From an uncultured Oscillospiraceae bacterium (GTDB lineage Bacteria; Bacillota; Clostridia; Oscillospirales; Oscillospiraceae): a DNA stretch of 64,000 nucleotides. Below are positions 34,398 to 43,065 of this stretch, in pieces. Each line of letters opens with the position of its first letter. The stretch's first letter is position 1. The stretch is taken from NCBI GenBank assembly GCA_934670025.1, contig CAKUOS010000003.1:11076-75075 (forward strand), written 5' to 3'. The notes under the pieces were generated by a model. It saw only the letters and a list, made by a program, of their open reading frames with translations, ran no database searches and was not told where the DNA came from. The position numbers and the translations under genes are program-made.

Positions 34398-34889
34398 ATG
34401 ACCTGCGCGTTCACCGGCCACCGGCCGGAGCACCTGCCGTGGGGCGCGGACGAGACGGACGCGCGCTGCGCTGCGCTCAAGACGATGCTGCGCCGCGCGG
34501 TGCTGCGGGCGTATGCACGCGGCTGCCGCACGTTTCTGTGCGGCATGGCGCGCGGCTGCGACTGGTATTTTGCTTCGGCCGTGCTTGCGCTGACGGATGC
34601 GGGACAGATGCCCGGCGCGCAGCTCGTGGCGATGGTGCCGTGCCCCTCGCAGCCCGACGCATGGCCAGAGCCCGACCGCGCGCGCTATCGTGCGCTGCTT
34701 GGCCGCTGCACATGCGTGGAGGTGCTGGAGGACAGCTATACCGAGGGCTGTATGCTCCGCCGCAACCGGGCGATGGTCCTGCGCGCGGATCTGCTCATCA
34801 CGGTCTTTGACGGCACGCCCGGCGGCACCGCCGCGACGGTCCGGTTTGCAAAGCGGCACGGCGTGGAGCTTCTGCCGCTGTGGATGTAA
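34398..34889 (+). CDS. SLOG-family protein (DUF1273/YpsA-like)
   Basis: 163 residues. The opening TCAFTGHRPEHLPWG and the central FLCGMARGCDWYFA match the YpsA/DUF1273 family of SLOG Rossmann proteins, thought to bind nucleotide-derived ligands. A glycine-rich GTPGGTAATV segment near the C-terminus fits the phosphate-binding end. The ATG at 34398 is preferred over 34392 from SD spacing (AAAGGGGA). Monocistronic; the ligand and role are unknown. Confidence 0.8.
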   Translation: MTCAFTGHRPEHLPWGADETDARCAALKTMLRRAVLRAYARGCRTFLCGMARGCDWYFASAVLALTDAGQMPGAQLVAMVPCPSQPDAWPEPDRARYRALLGRCTCVEVLEDSYTEGCMLRRNRAMVLRADLLITVFDGTPGGTAATVRFAKRHGVELLPLWM

Positions 34890-34907
34890 GGGATCTGCGA
34901 TTCTGCC

Positions 34908-35180
34908 AACCCGACCTCTCCGCCTCGCTGCGCTCGGCACCATCCCTACCCCCTTTGTCCCTGCGGGACATTTCCCCCTGACAGGGGGAATCGGCCCCTT
35001 CGCAAGGGGAGGCTTTAGACTGCGCGAAACCCTCCGGGAAGGTGTAGGGGCCGATGCGCGTCAGAAACGGCTTTGCCGAAACGAGCCGCCGCAAGCGCCG
35101 TCTCTTATTCTCTAAAGCCGTTTCTTCCTTTCCAAAATGCAGGCCAAGCCTGCATTTTGGTTCTCTGCGCCCGCAGGCGC
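34908..35180. repeat. Mosaic repeat locus 5a (modules B-A-D)
   Basis: Plus-oriented B unit with the same long insert (CCCTACCCCCTTTGTCCC...GGGGGAAT) seen inverted at 16850-16910, then a half A module (35045-35057), then module D (35078-35160) whose hairpin is CCAAAATGCAGGC / GCCTGCATTTTGG, then a GCGCCCGCAGGCGC hairpin (35167-35180). Confidence 0.85.
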
Positions 35181-35183
35181 ACG

Positions 35184-35410
35184 TTGCAGATTTCAGAGCG
35201 CCGACACCGCCGTCACAAACAATGGCGTGCTCTTTCGGCAGTCAAAGATTGATAGGCAAATGAGACGGCGTAGGGGTGTATCTGTCTTTAGAGTAGATAT
35301 GTGACGGCGGTTTCTGAGTAACCAGCGTCCTTTTCTTCCATATCTTTTCCCACGCACGGGAAAAGATATGGCCGTCGGAGACACGGGCCGATGTGGGCAT
35401 CGGCCCCTAC
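35184..35410 (+). repeat. E/C composite element, copy 2 (subfamily I), fused to module A
   Basis: E stem ACCGCCGTCAC (35206-35216) pairs with GTGACGGCGGT (35301-35311). Inside is GGCGTGCTCTTTCGGCAGT. The C hairpin is CCATATCTTTTCCC / GGGAAAAGATATGG (35338-35351, 35358-35371), loop ACGCAC, followed by CCGTCGGAGACAC. An inverted module A (35384-35410) is joined to the end. Confidence 0.88.
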
Positions 35411-35437
35411 AAGGCGTTCCGTCAAGGCCGCAAAAAC

Positions 35438-35522
35438 CCAAAATGCAGACTTGGTCTGCATTTTGGAAAGGAAGAACCGGGCTTAGAGGATAAGAGACGA
35501 CGCTTTGCGTCGGCTCGTTCCG
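35438..35522 (-). repeat. Module D copy abutting the DUF4830-like gene
   Basis: Inverted D: hairpin CCAAAATGCAGAC / GTCTGCATTTTGG, then GGAAAGGAAGAA, a TAGAGGATAAG segment and GGCTCGTTCCG. It touches the stop codon of the adjacent gene. Confidence 0.8.
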
Positions 35523-35990
35523 TCAAGGCCGGTTCTGACGCAGGCCGTGCATCACGCCGTCCTTTGCGCTCGAAGACACGTCCGCGCCGACGATCGCGCC
35601 GTCCCTGACCAGCAGCGTCGCATAATATGTTCCCTCGGCGTCCGGGTAATTCGTGATGCGGTACACGTAGCGCGAGAGCGTCTGCCCGCTGTACTGCATG
35701 AGATCGTAGCCCTGGGACTTTTGCAGATCATTGTAGCGCAGGAAAACCTCGCCCGGCTCCTCCGGGACGCGCACCTGCTGCGTCTGGACGGGCGTTTCAT
35801 CGACTTCCCAGCCGAACCCGGCCAGAAACTCCACGCGCGCCTCGTTCGTATCGCCCTGCGCCTGCGTCTGCGGTGCGTCTGCGCCGCCGTTTGCGCCGCG
35901 CATACATAAAAACAGGACGATGGCCGCCAACAGCAGCACGCCGATCAGCAGGAGCCTCTTTTTTGAAACTTTTGCAGTCATGACGATCAT
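35523..35990 (-). CDS. Membrane-anchored DUF4830-like protein
   Basis: 155 residues: one N-terminal membrane helix (RLLLIGVLLLAAIVLFLCM), a polar linker and a C-terminal domain with FLAGFGWEVDETPVQTQQVRVPE and FLRYNDLQKSQGYDL, matching a family (DUF4830) common in Clostridia and of unknown function. It is likely exposed outside the membrane. Start ATG at 35990 with GGAGG eight bases upstream. Its stop codon lies directly at the border of a module D repeat, so the last residues (LRQNRP) may be altered by that insertion. Confidence 0.75.
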   Translation of the reverse strand: MIVMTAKVSKKRLLLIGVLLLAAIVLFLCMRGANGGADAPQTQAQGDTNEARVEFLAGFGWEVDETPVQTQQVRVPEEPGEVFLRYNDLQKSQGYDLMQYSGQTLSRYVYRITNYPDAEGTYYATLLVRDGAIVGADVSSSAKDGVMHGLRQNRP

Positions 35991-36067
35991 ATCCGATGCC
36001 TCCGTTTTTCAGTTTGGACAGTACAGCCTATGCCCGTCCCCATTTTTTATGACAGGAGCGTGAATCC

Positions 36068-36775
36068 ATGCAGAGACTTGACAGGATCCTCAGCGAAGCC
36101 GGCGTCGCCGCGCGAAAAGAGCTGCGCGCGATGATCCGCGCCGGCCGCGTGACGGTCGACGATGCCGTCGTGACCGACGAGAGCCGCAAATTCGACGAGA
36201 CGGCGGTGAAGATCACCGTCGACGGCGCAGGCGTGCGGCTGCGCGCGCCGGTCCTCATCATGCTCCACAAGCCAGCGGGCTATCTCACCGCCGCCGATGA
36301 TCCGAAGGCGCCGACCGTGATGGATCTCATCCCGGCAGAATACCGAAAGCTCGGCGTGATGCCCGTCGGCCGCCTCGATAAAGCCACCGAGGGCCTGCTC
36401 CTTCTGACAAACGACGGGAATCTAGCGCACCGCATCCTCTCGCCGCGCCACGGCGTCTGGAAGCGCTACTACGCCGAGCACGAGGGCACGGCAGGGGAAG
36501 AAGACGTGCGCGCGTTTGCCCGCGGCCTCGTCCTTGCAGACGGGCTGCACTGCCTGCCGGCGCGGCTCACGCCGCTCGGGCCTGAACGTTCGGAGGTGTG
36601 CGTGCAGGAAGGAAAATACCATCAGGTGCGCAGGATGCTGGCCGCGTGCGGCTGCCCGGTGACGTATCTGCGGCGCGAAGCCGAGGGCGCGTTGACCCTC
36701 GGCAATCTGCCTCGCGGGGCCGTGAAGGAACTGGATATTGTGGACGCGGAGCGGGCTTTGCAGAGCATCTTGTGA
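36068..36775 (+). CDS. RsuA-family 16S rRNA pseudouridine synthase
   Basis: 235 residues: an N-terminal S4 RNA-binding domain (RLDRILSEAGVAARKELRAMI) and the synthase domain with the catalytic aspartate in VGRLDKATEGLLLLT. The KRYYAEHEG and GKYHQVRRMLAACG blocks agree with the RsuA/RluB/RluE/RluF group; position 516 of 16S rRNA is the likely target (RsuA). Stand-alone gene starting at 36068. Confidence 0.9.
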   Translation: MQRLDRILSEAGVAARKELRAMIRAGRVTVDDAVVTDESRKFDETAVKITVDGAGVRLRAPVLIMLHKPAGYLTAADDPKAPTVMDLIPAEYRKLGVMPVGRLDKATEGLLLLTNDGNLAHRILSPRHGVWKRYYAEHEGTAGEEDVRAFARGLVLADGLHCLPARLTPLGPERSEVCVQEGKYHQVRRMLAACGCPVTYLRREAEGALTLGNLPRGAVKELDIVDAERALQSIL

Positions 36776-36901
36776 TTTTGACGGAAGAAAAACCTTGCAG
36801 ATTTCATGCGTCCAGCCGCCAATATTTGGGGCATATGACGAAAAACTATGAAAATGCAACAAAAAAATAGGGGCGTTTTCAAATAAAACGTCAAATAGAC
36901 C

Positions 36902-36930
36902 TTGCGTTCCTGCTGAAAACGTAGTATTAT
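36902..36930 (+). promoter_or_regulatory. Promoter of the PucR-type gene and ftsEX run
   Basis: TTGCGT (36902-36907), a 17-bp spacer and TATTAT (36925-36930). The leader up to 37041 contains a GTTTGCAG/CTGCAAAC hairpin and GC-rich arms; no gene lies in 36776-37041. Confidence 0.75.
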
Positions 36931-37041
36931 GTCAATGGTTGTTTGTGTAAAAAGTAAGGGACGCCCGCGCATACCGGCATATGGCGTTTGCAGAGGCTGC
37001 AAACTGCGGAGCGCGGCGCCTAAAATCAGGGAGGGCGTACT

Positions 37042-38136
37042 ATGTCCAGTCGCGTATTTCAGAGTGTGATCGTCCAGATGAAGGAAGCTACCGACCGTGT
37101 GATCGGCGTGATCGACGCCGACAGCAACGTAATCTCCTGTAGCGACACCTCGCTCATCGGCGAAAAATGGCCGGAGGCCGTGATCCGGCTCAACAGTGCT
37201 CCGGATTCCATCGTCGTCGTCGACAAAAAGACCTTCAAACCGCTCGTTTCGTGGAGCGCCTATTTTGATTACGCCGTGTTCGCCGAGGGCGACGACGAGA
37301 CCGCGCGCAGCCTGTGCGTCATGGCCTATGTCGCGCTCAACGGCGCGAAGACGTATTACGAGGAAAAGCACGACAAGGGCACCTTCGTCAAGAATATCAT
37401 CACCGACAATATCCTGCCGGGCGATATCTATATCCGCGCGAAGGAGCTGCACTTCGTCACCGACGCACCGCGCGCCGTGTTCCTCATCCGTCAGGTCGGC
37501 CGGGCCGACGTCGCCTCCGTCGACGTGCTGGCGGGGATGTTCCCCGACAAGCAGCAGGATTTCGTCCTGTCCATCAACGAGACGGACATCGCCGTCGTCA
37601 AGCAGCTGGCCCCCGGCACGGAAAAGGCCGATCTTCTGCAAACGGCCCAGACCATCGAGCAGACGCTCCGCTCCGAGCTGTTCGTAAAGACTGTCATCGG
37701 CATCTCCACCGTCGCAGGACACCTGCGCGAGCTGGCCGACGCCTATAAAGAGGCGCAGGTCGCCATCGAGGTCGGCAAGGTCTTTGAGACGGAGAAGACC
37801 ATCATCAACTATGAAAATCTCGGCATCGGCCGCCTGATCTATCAGCTGCCGACCACGCTGTGCGAGATCTTCCTGTCCGAGGTCTTCAAGAAGAACTCCA
37901 TCGACACGCTCGATCAGGAGACGCTGTTCACCATCAACAAGTTCTTTGAGAACAACCTCAACGTCTCCGAGACCTCCCGCAAGCTGTTCGTCCACCGCAA
38001 CACGCTCGTCTACCGGCTCGAGAAGATCAAAAAGCTCACCGGCCTCGACCTGCGCGAATTTGACGACGCGATCATCTTCAAGGTCGCGCTGATGGTCAAG
38101 AAATACCTTGTTTCGCGCGAGAACCGCATCATCTGA
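37042..38136 (+). CDS. PucR/CdaR-type transcriptional regulator
   Basis: 364 residues. The C-terminal ~60 residues form the PucR-type helix-turn-helix (FFENNLNVSETSRKLFVHRN, then TLVYRLEKIKKLTGLDLRE). The N-terminal part looks like a ligand-sensing domain (VIGVIDADSNVIS), and the middle resembles a GGDEF-like/PucR linker. It lies 33 bp before ftsE, so it may regulate or be co-transcribed with the division genes. Effector unknown. SD GGGAGGG before the ATG at 37042. Confidence 0.85.
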   Translation: MSSRVFQSVIVQMKEATDRVIGVIDADSNVISCSDTSLIGEKWPEAVIRLNSAPDSIVVVDKKTFKPLVSWSAYFDYAVFAEGDDETARSLCVMAYVALNGAKTYYEEKHDKGTFVKNIITDNILPGDIYIRAKELHFVTDAPRAVFLIRQVGRADVASVDVLAGMFPDKQQDFVLSINETDIAVVKQLAPGTEKADLLQTAQTIEQTLRSELFVKTVIGISTVAGHLRELADAYKEAQVAIEVGKVFETEKTIINYENLGIGRLIYQLPTTLCEIFLSEVFKKNSIDTLDQETLFTINKFFENNLNVSETSRKLFVHRNTLVYRLEKIKKLTGLDLREFDDAIIFKVALMVKKYLVSRENRII

Positions 38137-38169
38137 TGCGCGCGCAAGTCTTGAAAATCGGAGTTTAAC

Positions 38170-38859
38170 ATGATCGAATTACAGGATGTGCACAAAACGT
38201 ACGATACCGGCACCAAGGCGCTCAACGGCATCTCGATGAAGATCGACGACGGTGAATTCGTCTTCCTGGTCGGCCCGTCGGGCTCCGGAAAGTCCACCAT
38301 CATCAAGATCCTCACGGCCGAGCTGCGCCCGACGTCGGGCAGCGCCGTGGTCAACGGCTTCGCCGTCGACAAGATCCGCGCCCGCGCCGTGCCGTATCTG
38401 CGCAGGACGCTCGGCGTCATCTTTCAGGATTTCCGCCTGATCGAGGATAAGAGCGTCTATGAAAACGTCGCGTTCGCCATGCGCGTCATCGGCGCGGCGG
38501 AAAAGGAAATTCAAAAGCGCGTGCCGTATGTGCTCGAGCTCGTCGGGCTGGAGACCAAGGGCCGCAGGCTCCCGAACGAGCTGTCCGGCGGCGAGCAGCA
38601 GCGTGTGGCCATCGCCCGCGCGCTTGTCAACAATCCCAGCGTCATCATCGCCGACGAGCCCACCGGCAACCTCGACCCGGCGCGTTCGCTCGAAATCATG
38701 ATGCTGCTGGAGCAGATCAACGCCCTCGGCACGACCGTCATGGTCGTCACGCACGAGCGCGAGCTCGTCAACCGCTTCACCAAGCGCGTTGTCGCCATCA
38801 GCGAGGGCAAAATCATCAGCGACGGAATGGACGGGTACTATCTCAATGAAGAAGAATAA
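38170..38859 (+). CDS. ftsE: Cell division ATP-binding protein FtsE
   Basis: 229-residue ABC ATPase: Walker A GPSGSGKS (35-42), signature LSGGEQQRV, Walker B VIIADEPTGNLD. With FtsX it forms an ABC complex that does not transport but drives peptidoglycan hydrolases at the septum. The gene overlaps ftsX by 14 bp. Confidence 0.96.
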   Translation: MIELQDVHKTYDTGTKALNGISMKIDDGEFVFLVGPSGSGKSTIIKILTAELRPTSGSAVVNGFAVDKIRARAVPYLRRTLGVIFQDFRLIEDKSVYENVAFAMRVIGAAEKEIQKRVPYVLELVGLETKGRRLPNELSGGEQQRVAIARALVNNPSVIIADEPTGNLDPARSLEIMMLLEQINALGTTVMVVTHERELVNRFTKRVVAISEGKIISDGMDGYYLNEEE

Positions 38860-39733
38860 CATCGGCTACTTACTGCGCGAGGGCTTCCGCGGGGTGTTCC
38901 TGCACGGGTTCATGTCCTTCGCGGCCATCTGCGTCACGGTGGCGTGCCTCATCATCATGGGCTCGTTCTGCCTCATCCTCTACAATACCAGCACCATGGT
39001 CAAGGAGCTCGAACAGGAGAACGAGATGCTCGTCTACATCGACGAGAGCTATTCCGAGGCCCGGGCCAAGTCCGTCGGTTCGCAGATCAACCTCATCACC
39101 AACGTCCGCTCGGCAGTGTTCGTCTCGCGCGAACAGGCGCTCGAGGATTTCATCAACAGCCAGAACGACGCTTCCGCGTTTGCCGGCCTCGATCCCGATA
39201 CGCTGCGCGACCGCTACGTCGTGACGGTGGAAGACAATTCCCTTTTGAAGCAGACCTATGACAAGCTCACGCAGATCGAGGGCGTGGCGGAGGTTTCGGC
39301 GCATTTTGAGATCGCCGAGGGCTTCCAGACCGTGCAGAACGTATTGAACATCGCCTCGCTCGTCATCGTGACGGTGCTGTTCGTGGTGTCTTTGTTCATC
39401 ATCTCCAATACGGTCAAGCTCGCCATGTACTCCCGCAGTGAGGAGATTGCCATCATGAAGATGGTCGGCGCGACGAACGCCTTCATTCGACTGCCTTTTG
39501 TCGTCGAAGGCTTTATCATCGGTATTATCGCGGCCACCGCGGCGTTCTTCCTCGAATGGGGCCTGTATGACTTCGTCCTGTCGAAGATCGCGCAGCTCGA
39601 TACGCTCCAGCTGTTCGTGACCACGCCCTTTACCGACGTGATCGAGATCGTCGCCGCGGCCTACGCCGTCACGGGCTTCCTGGTCGGCGTGTTCGGCAGC
39701 TTACTTTCCATCCGCAAGTTCCTGAAGGTGTAA
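38846..39733 (+). CDS. ftsX: Cell division protein FtsX
   Basis: 295 residues: a first membrane helix, an extracytoplasmic domain (about residues 50-160) and three further helices at the C-terminus, the FtsX topology. Start MKKNNIGYLLREGFRG at 38846; the longer frame from 38789 lies inside ftsE. Its outer loop is expected to engage the M23 hydrolase-like protein encoded next. Confidence 0.95.
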   Translation: MKKNNIGYLLREGFRGVFLHGFMSFAAICVTVACLIIMGSFCLILYNTSTMVKELEQENEMLVYIDESYSEARAKSVGSQINLITNVRSAVFVSREQALEDFINSQNDASAFAGLDPDTLRDRYVVTVEDNSLLKQTYDKLTQIEGVAEVSAHFEIAEGFQTVQNVLNIASLVIVTVLFVVSLFIISNTVKLAMYSRSEEIAIMKMVGATNAFIRLPFVVEGFIIGIIAATAAFFLEWGLYDFVLSKIAQLDTLQLFVTTPFTDVIEIVAAAYAVTGFLVGVFGSLLSIRKFLKV

Positions 39734-39755
39734 CCACCGGGAGGTATTCCATCAC

Positions 39756-41027
39756 ATGAAACAGAAAAAGAGCGGCTCCGGCCGCCGTGTCGTCTGCCTC
39801 GTGCTGGCGGCCGTGATGCTGCTGGGGCTCGTGTCGAGCGCGCTCATCATCATGGTCAACGCCGCGTCGAGCGCCGACATCAAAAAAGAACTCAACGGTC
39901 TGCGCAATGAACAGGCGGAGCTGAAAAAGCAGCGCGACGCATTGCAGGCGCAGATCAACGAAAACAAATCCAAAACGCAGACGCTCGTCGAGAAAAAATC
40001 CGACATCGACCAGCAGATCAGCATGACCCAGGCGTCCATCGACAACCTGAGCGAGCAGATCCAGCAGTACAGCCTGCTCATCGCCAACAAGCAGTCCGAG
40101 CTCGAAGCCTCACAGGCCGAAGAGCAGCGCCTGAGCGAGCAGTATAAGACCCGCATCCGCTCCATGGAGGAGACGGGCAGCATTTCGTACTGGGCGATCC
40201 TCTTCGGCGCGAACAGCTTTTCCGATCTGCTCGACAAGATCGACGTCATTCAGGAGATCGCCAAGGCTGACCAGCTGATGCTGGAAAAGATGAAGGCCGT
40301 TTCCGAACAGATTGCATCCGAGCGCACGGAGCTTGAGGCCCAGCTGGCCGAGCTCGACGCGACGAAGCAGGAGCTTGGCACGCAGGAGCAGGAGCTGGAG
40401 GCGCAGCGCGCCGAGGCGGACGAGCTTCTGACCGAGATGCTCAAGGCGTATGAGGAAATGAACGCCGATTACGAGCAGAATATAGCCGACGAGGCCGCGC
40501 TCTCCAGCGAGATCGCCAAGTCCGAGGCCGCATACTACGAAGCCCTCTCCAAGGAAGAGGCTGCGCGCATCGCCGAGCAGAACCGCCAGAACAATAACAA
40601 GGGTTCGAGCAGCAATTCCTCCGGTGCGACGAATACGGGCGGCTGGCTGTATCCGCTGCCGTATCAGTGCCAGGTGACGGACTCCTACGGCTACCGCACG
40701 CACCCGCTGACCAAGAAATACAGCTGGCACAACGGCGTCGACTTCGGCGCTGCCGCCGGTACGGCGATCCTCGCCACGAAGTCCGGTACGGTCACGACCG
40801 CGTCGTATGCAGATGCCTGGGGCTATTACGTCGTCATCAACCACGGCGACGGCTATTCCAGCCTCTATGCGCACCAGCCGTCGCTGTCCGTGTCCGTCGG
40901 CCAGTACGTGACGCAGGGCCAGACCATCGGCTACGTCGGCTCGACCGGCTGGTCGACCGGTCCGCACCTGCACTTTACCATCTATTATAACGGCGCCGAC
41001 GTGAACCCCTTCAATTACATCGGCTGA
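39756..41027 (+). CDS. EnvC/PcsB-like coiled-coil protein with M23 peptidase domain
   Basis: 423 residues: signal/anchor helix at the N-terminus, a long coiled coil (about 35-270, Gln/Glu/Lys-rich), a Ser/Asn linker and a C-terminal LytM/M23 domain. The metal-site residues are present (SWHNGVDFGAA, and SSLYAH...GPHLHFTI), so it may be an active endopeptidase rather than only an activator. The position after ftsEX is the arrangement of FtsEX-controlled hydrolases in Firmicutes. Confidence 0.9.
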   Translation: MKQKKSGSGRRVVCLVLAAVMLLGLVSSALIIMVNAASSADIKKELNGLRNEQAELKKQRDALQAQINENKSKTQTLVEKKSDIDQQISMTQASIDNLSEQIQQYSLLIANKQSELEASQAEEQRLSEQYKTRIRSMEETGSISYWAILFGANSFSDLLDKIDVIQEIAKADQLMLEKMKAVSEQIASERTELEAQLAELDATKQELGTQEQELEAQRAEADELLTEMLKAYEEMNADYEQNIADEAALSSEIAKSEAAYYEALSKEEAARIAEQNRQNNNKGSSSNSSGATNTGGWLYPLPYQCQVTDSYGYRTHPLTKKYSWHNGVDFGAAAGTAILATKSGTVTTASYADAWGYYVVINHGDGYSSLYAHQPSLSVSVGQYVTQGQTIGYVGSTGWSTGPHLHFTIYYNGADVNPFNYIG

Positions 41028-41040
41028 GCAGTAACGTCCC

Positions 41041-41069
41041 TTTCCCACAGCCTTTTCGGCTGTGGGAAA
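41041..41069 (+). terminator. Terminator after the M23 gene
   Basis: TTTCCCACAGCC / GGCTGTGGGAAA hairpin followed by a T-rich ATTTTATTTT stretch. Confidence 0.82.
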
Positions 41070-41118
41070 GATTTTATTTTCTAAAATCTGCGCACCAGCC
41101 TGCGAATTTGCTCCGCAC

Positions 41119-41216
41119 CTGTAGGGGCGGACGACGCTGCCCGCCCGACCTCTCCGACTCGCTGCGCTCGCCACCTCCCCTTCGCAAGGGGAGGCTTGGG
41201 ACTGCGCAAATTTGAA
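41119..41216 (+). repeat. Mosaic repeat locus 6 (A variant plus B)
   Basis: A variant GTAGGGGCGGACGAC...CCCGCCCG (41121-41147) joined to a B unit: GACCTCTCCGACTCG, CCTCCCCTTCGCAAGGGGAGG, GGACTGCGCAAA. It separates the M23 and Ctp genes. The remaining gap to 41293 shows nothing else. Confidence 0.82.
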
Positions 41217-41293
41217 CGTCCAACGCAAAAACCCAACCACCGCGCCGCAGTTCCATTCCATTGAAAAAACGCCCCGAAAGGCAGGTAGTTCCC

Positions 41294-42466
41294 TTGAAAA
41301 AATGGCAGAAGATCACGCTCCTCGTCCTTGCGTTCGCCGTGGCGATGCTTGGCTCGTCCATCCTGACCATGCAGCTGATGCAGCGCGCGCAGACGCCCGT
41401 CGAGGCGAAGACCGCCGAGATCGGCGCCTATCTCGACACGTTTTTCATCGACGATTACGATGAAGACGCGCTTGCCGATGCGGCCGCCGCCGCGATGGTC
41501 GAGGCCACGGGCGACCGCTGGAGCTATTATCTCTCGGCGGAGGAAAAATCGGCCTACGACGAGCAGATGCAGAACGCCTACGTCGGCATCGGCGTGACGA
41601 TCTCCATGCAGGAGGACGCCGGCGGGCTGCGCATCGAGGCCGTCACGGCCGGCGGCCCGGCGGAGGAGGCCGGTCTTCAGCCCGGCGATATCATCACCGC
41701 CGTCGAGGGCGAGGACACGCTCACGCTCGGCCTGACCGGGACGAGAAACCGCGTAAAAGGGGCAGAAGGGACCTTCGTCGCGCTGACCATCCTGCGCGGC
41801 GGCGCGGAATTCGACGTGTCCGTCGAGCGGCGCAGCATTCAGACCGTCGTCGCAGAGGGCAAAATGCTGGACGGCATGATCGGCTGCGTGAAGATCAACA
41901 ATTTCGACACCCGCTGCTATGACGAGACGGCCGCCGCCATCGACGAGCTGCTCGCGCAGGGCGCGCAGGCGCTCATCTTCGACGTGCGCAACAACGGCGG
42001 CGGGTATAAGGACGAGCTCTGCAAGGTGCTCGACAAGCTCCTTCCGGAGGGCAATCTGTTCCGCAGCCGCGATTATAAGGGCAGGGAACAGGTCGACACG
42101 TCCGACGCGGCGTGCATCGAGCTTCCTATGGCCGTGCTCGTGAACGAGGACAGCTATTCCGCGGCGGAGTTCTTCGCCGCGGCGCTTCAGGAGTACGAAT
42201 GGGCGACCGTCGTGGGCACAAAGACGTGCGGCAAGGGAAACTTCCAGTCGGCGTTCACGCTGTCCGACGGCTCGATGGTCAACCTCTCCATCGGCAAATA
42301 CTTCACGCCGCAGGGCCGCAGTCTGACGGACGTCGGCGTCACGCCCGACGAGATCGTCACGCTCTCCGACACGGATGCGGCCGCGCTGCGCGCCGGGCAG
42401 CTTTCTGATGAAAAAGATGCGCAATTACAGGCCGCAATTGCCGCTGTAGCCCGGAAACTCTCTTGA
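41294..42466 (+). CDS. C-terminal processing peptidase (S41 family)
   Basis: 390 residues: N-terminal signal/anchor helix, a PDZ domain (about 85-170; GIGVTISMQEDAGGLRI) and the S41 domain. Catalytic Ser lies in NEDSYSAAEF and Lys in GTKTCGKGNFQ. It cleaves extracytoplasmic proteins; in Firmicutes Ctp proteases often sit with ftsEX and hydrolase genes, and may process them. No good ATG exists; the TTG at 41294 has AGGCAGG upstream, the TTG at 41261 has no SD. Confidence 0.88.
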   Translation: MKKWQKITLLVLAFAVAMLGSSILTMQLMQRAQTPVEAKTAEIGAYLDTFFIDDYDEDALADAAAAAMVEATGDRWSYYLSAEEKSAYDEQMQNAYVGIGVTISMQEDAGGLRIEAVTAGGPAEEAGLQPGDIITAVEGEDTLTLGLTGTRNRVKGAEGTFVALTILRGGAEFDVSVERRSIQTVVAEGKMLDGMIGCVKINNFDTRCYDETAAAIDELLAQGAQALIFDVRNNGGGYKDELCKVLDKLLPEGNLFRSRDYKGREQVDTSDAACIELPMAVLVNEDSYSAAEFFAAALQEYEWATVVGTKTCGKGNFQSAFTLSDGSMVNLSIGKYFTPQGRSLTDVGVTPDEIVTLSDTDAAALRAGQLSDEKDAQLQAAIAAVARKLS

Positions 42467-42491
42467 CAGATGCAGCCGGGACCGGTATAAT
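42463..42491 (+). promoter_or_regulatory. Promoter of greA-lysS
   Basis: Consensus TTGACA (42463-42468), a 17-bp spacer and consensus TATAAT (42486-42491). The -35 overlaps the stop codon of the protease gene. Confidence 0.92.
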
Positions 42492-42563
42492 GATACGGCT
42501 GAAAAAGGATATCCGTCTGCCGCACGGCAGATCCGAACCGAATCATGGAAGGAACGATATAAC

Positions 42564-43037
42564 ATGGCAAAAGAGTTTAAGATCAGCGCACTGCGCCTGA
42601 AGGAACTGGAACAGGAGCTGTTCTATCTGAAGACGACCCGCGAGAAGGAAGTCGCCGAGCAGATCAAGGAGGCCCGTTCGTTCGGCGACCTCTCTGAGAA
42701 CAGCGAATATGACGAGGCCAAGAACGAGCAGGCCAAGCTCTACGGCCGCATCGCGGAGGTCGAAAATATCCTCGCGCACGCCGTCATCATCGACGAGACA
42801 GAGGATTCCGAGGGCAAGATCGGCCTCGGCTGCACCATTAAGGTCGAGGACATGGAGACGGGCGACGAAGAGCTGTACGCCATCGTCGGCTCGCAGGAGG
42901 CCAACCCCATGGAGTGCCGCATCTCCGACGATTCTCCGTTCGGCAAGGCGCTGCTCGGCCATAAGGTCGGCGAGATCGTCGAGGTCGACGCGCCGATCGG
43001 CGTGCTGCGCTATAAGATCCTGACGATCGAAAAGTAA
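42564..43037 (+). CDS. greA: Transcription elongation factor GreA
   Basis: 157 residues: N-terminal coiled coil with the acidic tip region (RSFGDLSENSEYDEAKNEQ) and a C-terminal FKBP-like domain. It rescues backtracked RNA polymerase by stimulating transcript cleavage. It precedes lysS by 28 bp, as in many Firmicutes. Confidence 0.96.
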   Translation: MAKEFKISALRLKELEQELFYLKTTREKEVAEQIKEARSFGDLSENSEYDEAKNEQAKLYGRIAEVENILAHAVIIDETEDSEGKIGLGCTIKVEDMETGDEELYAIVGSQEANPMECRISDDSPFGKALLGHKVGEIVEVDAPIGVLRYKILTIEK

Positions 43038-43065
43038 CAAGAACGAAAAGATAGAGGAACGAATT

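Noticed and set aside
36936-37068. Possible leaderless ORF beginning MVVCVKSKG at the predicted transcript start of the PucR-type gene
   Set aside because: It runs through the SD and into the real start in another frame; no motif or conservation evidence.
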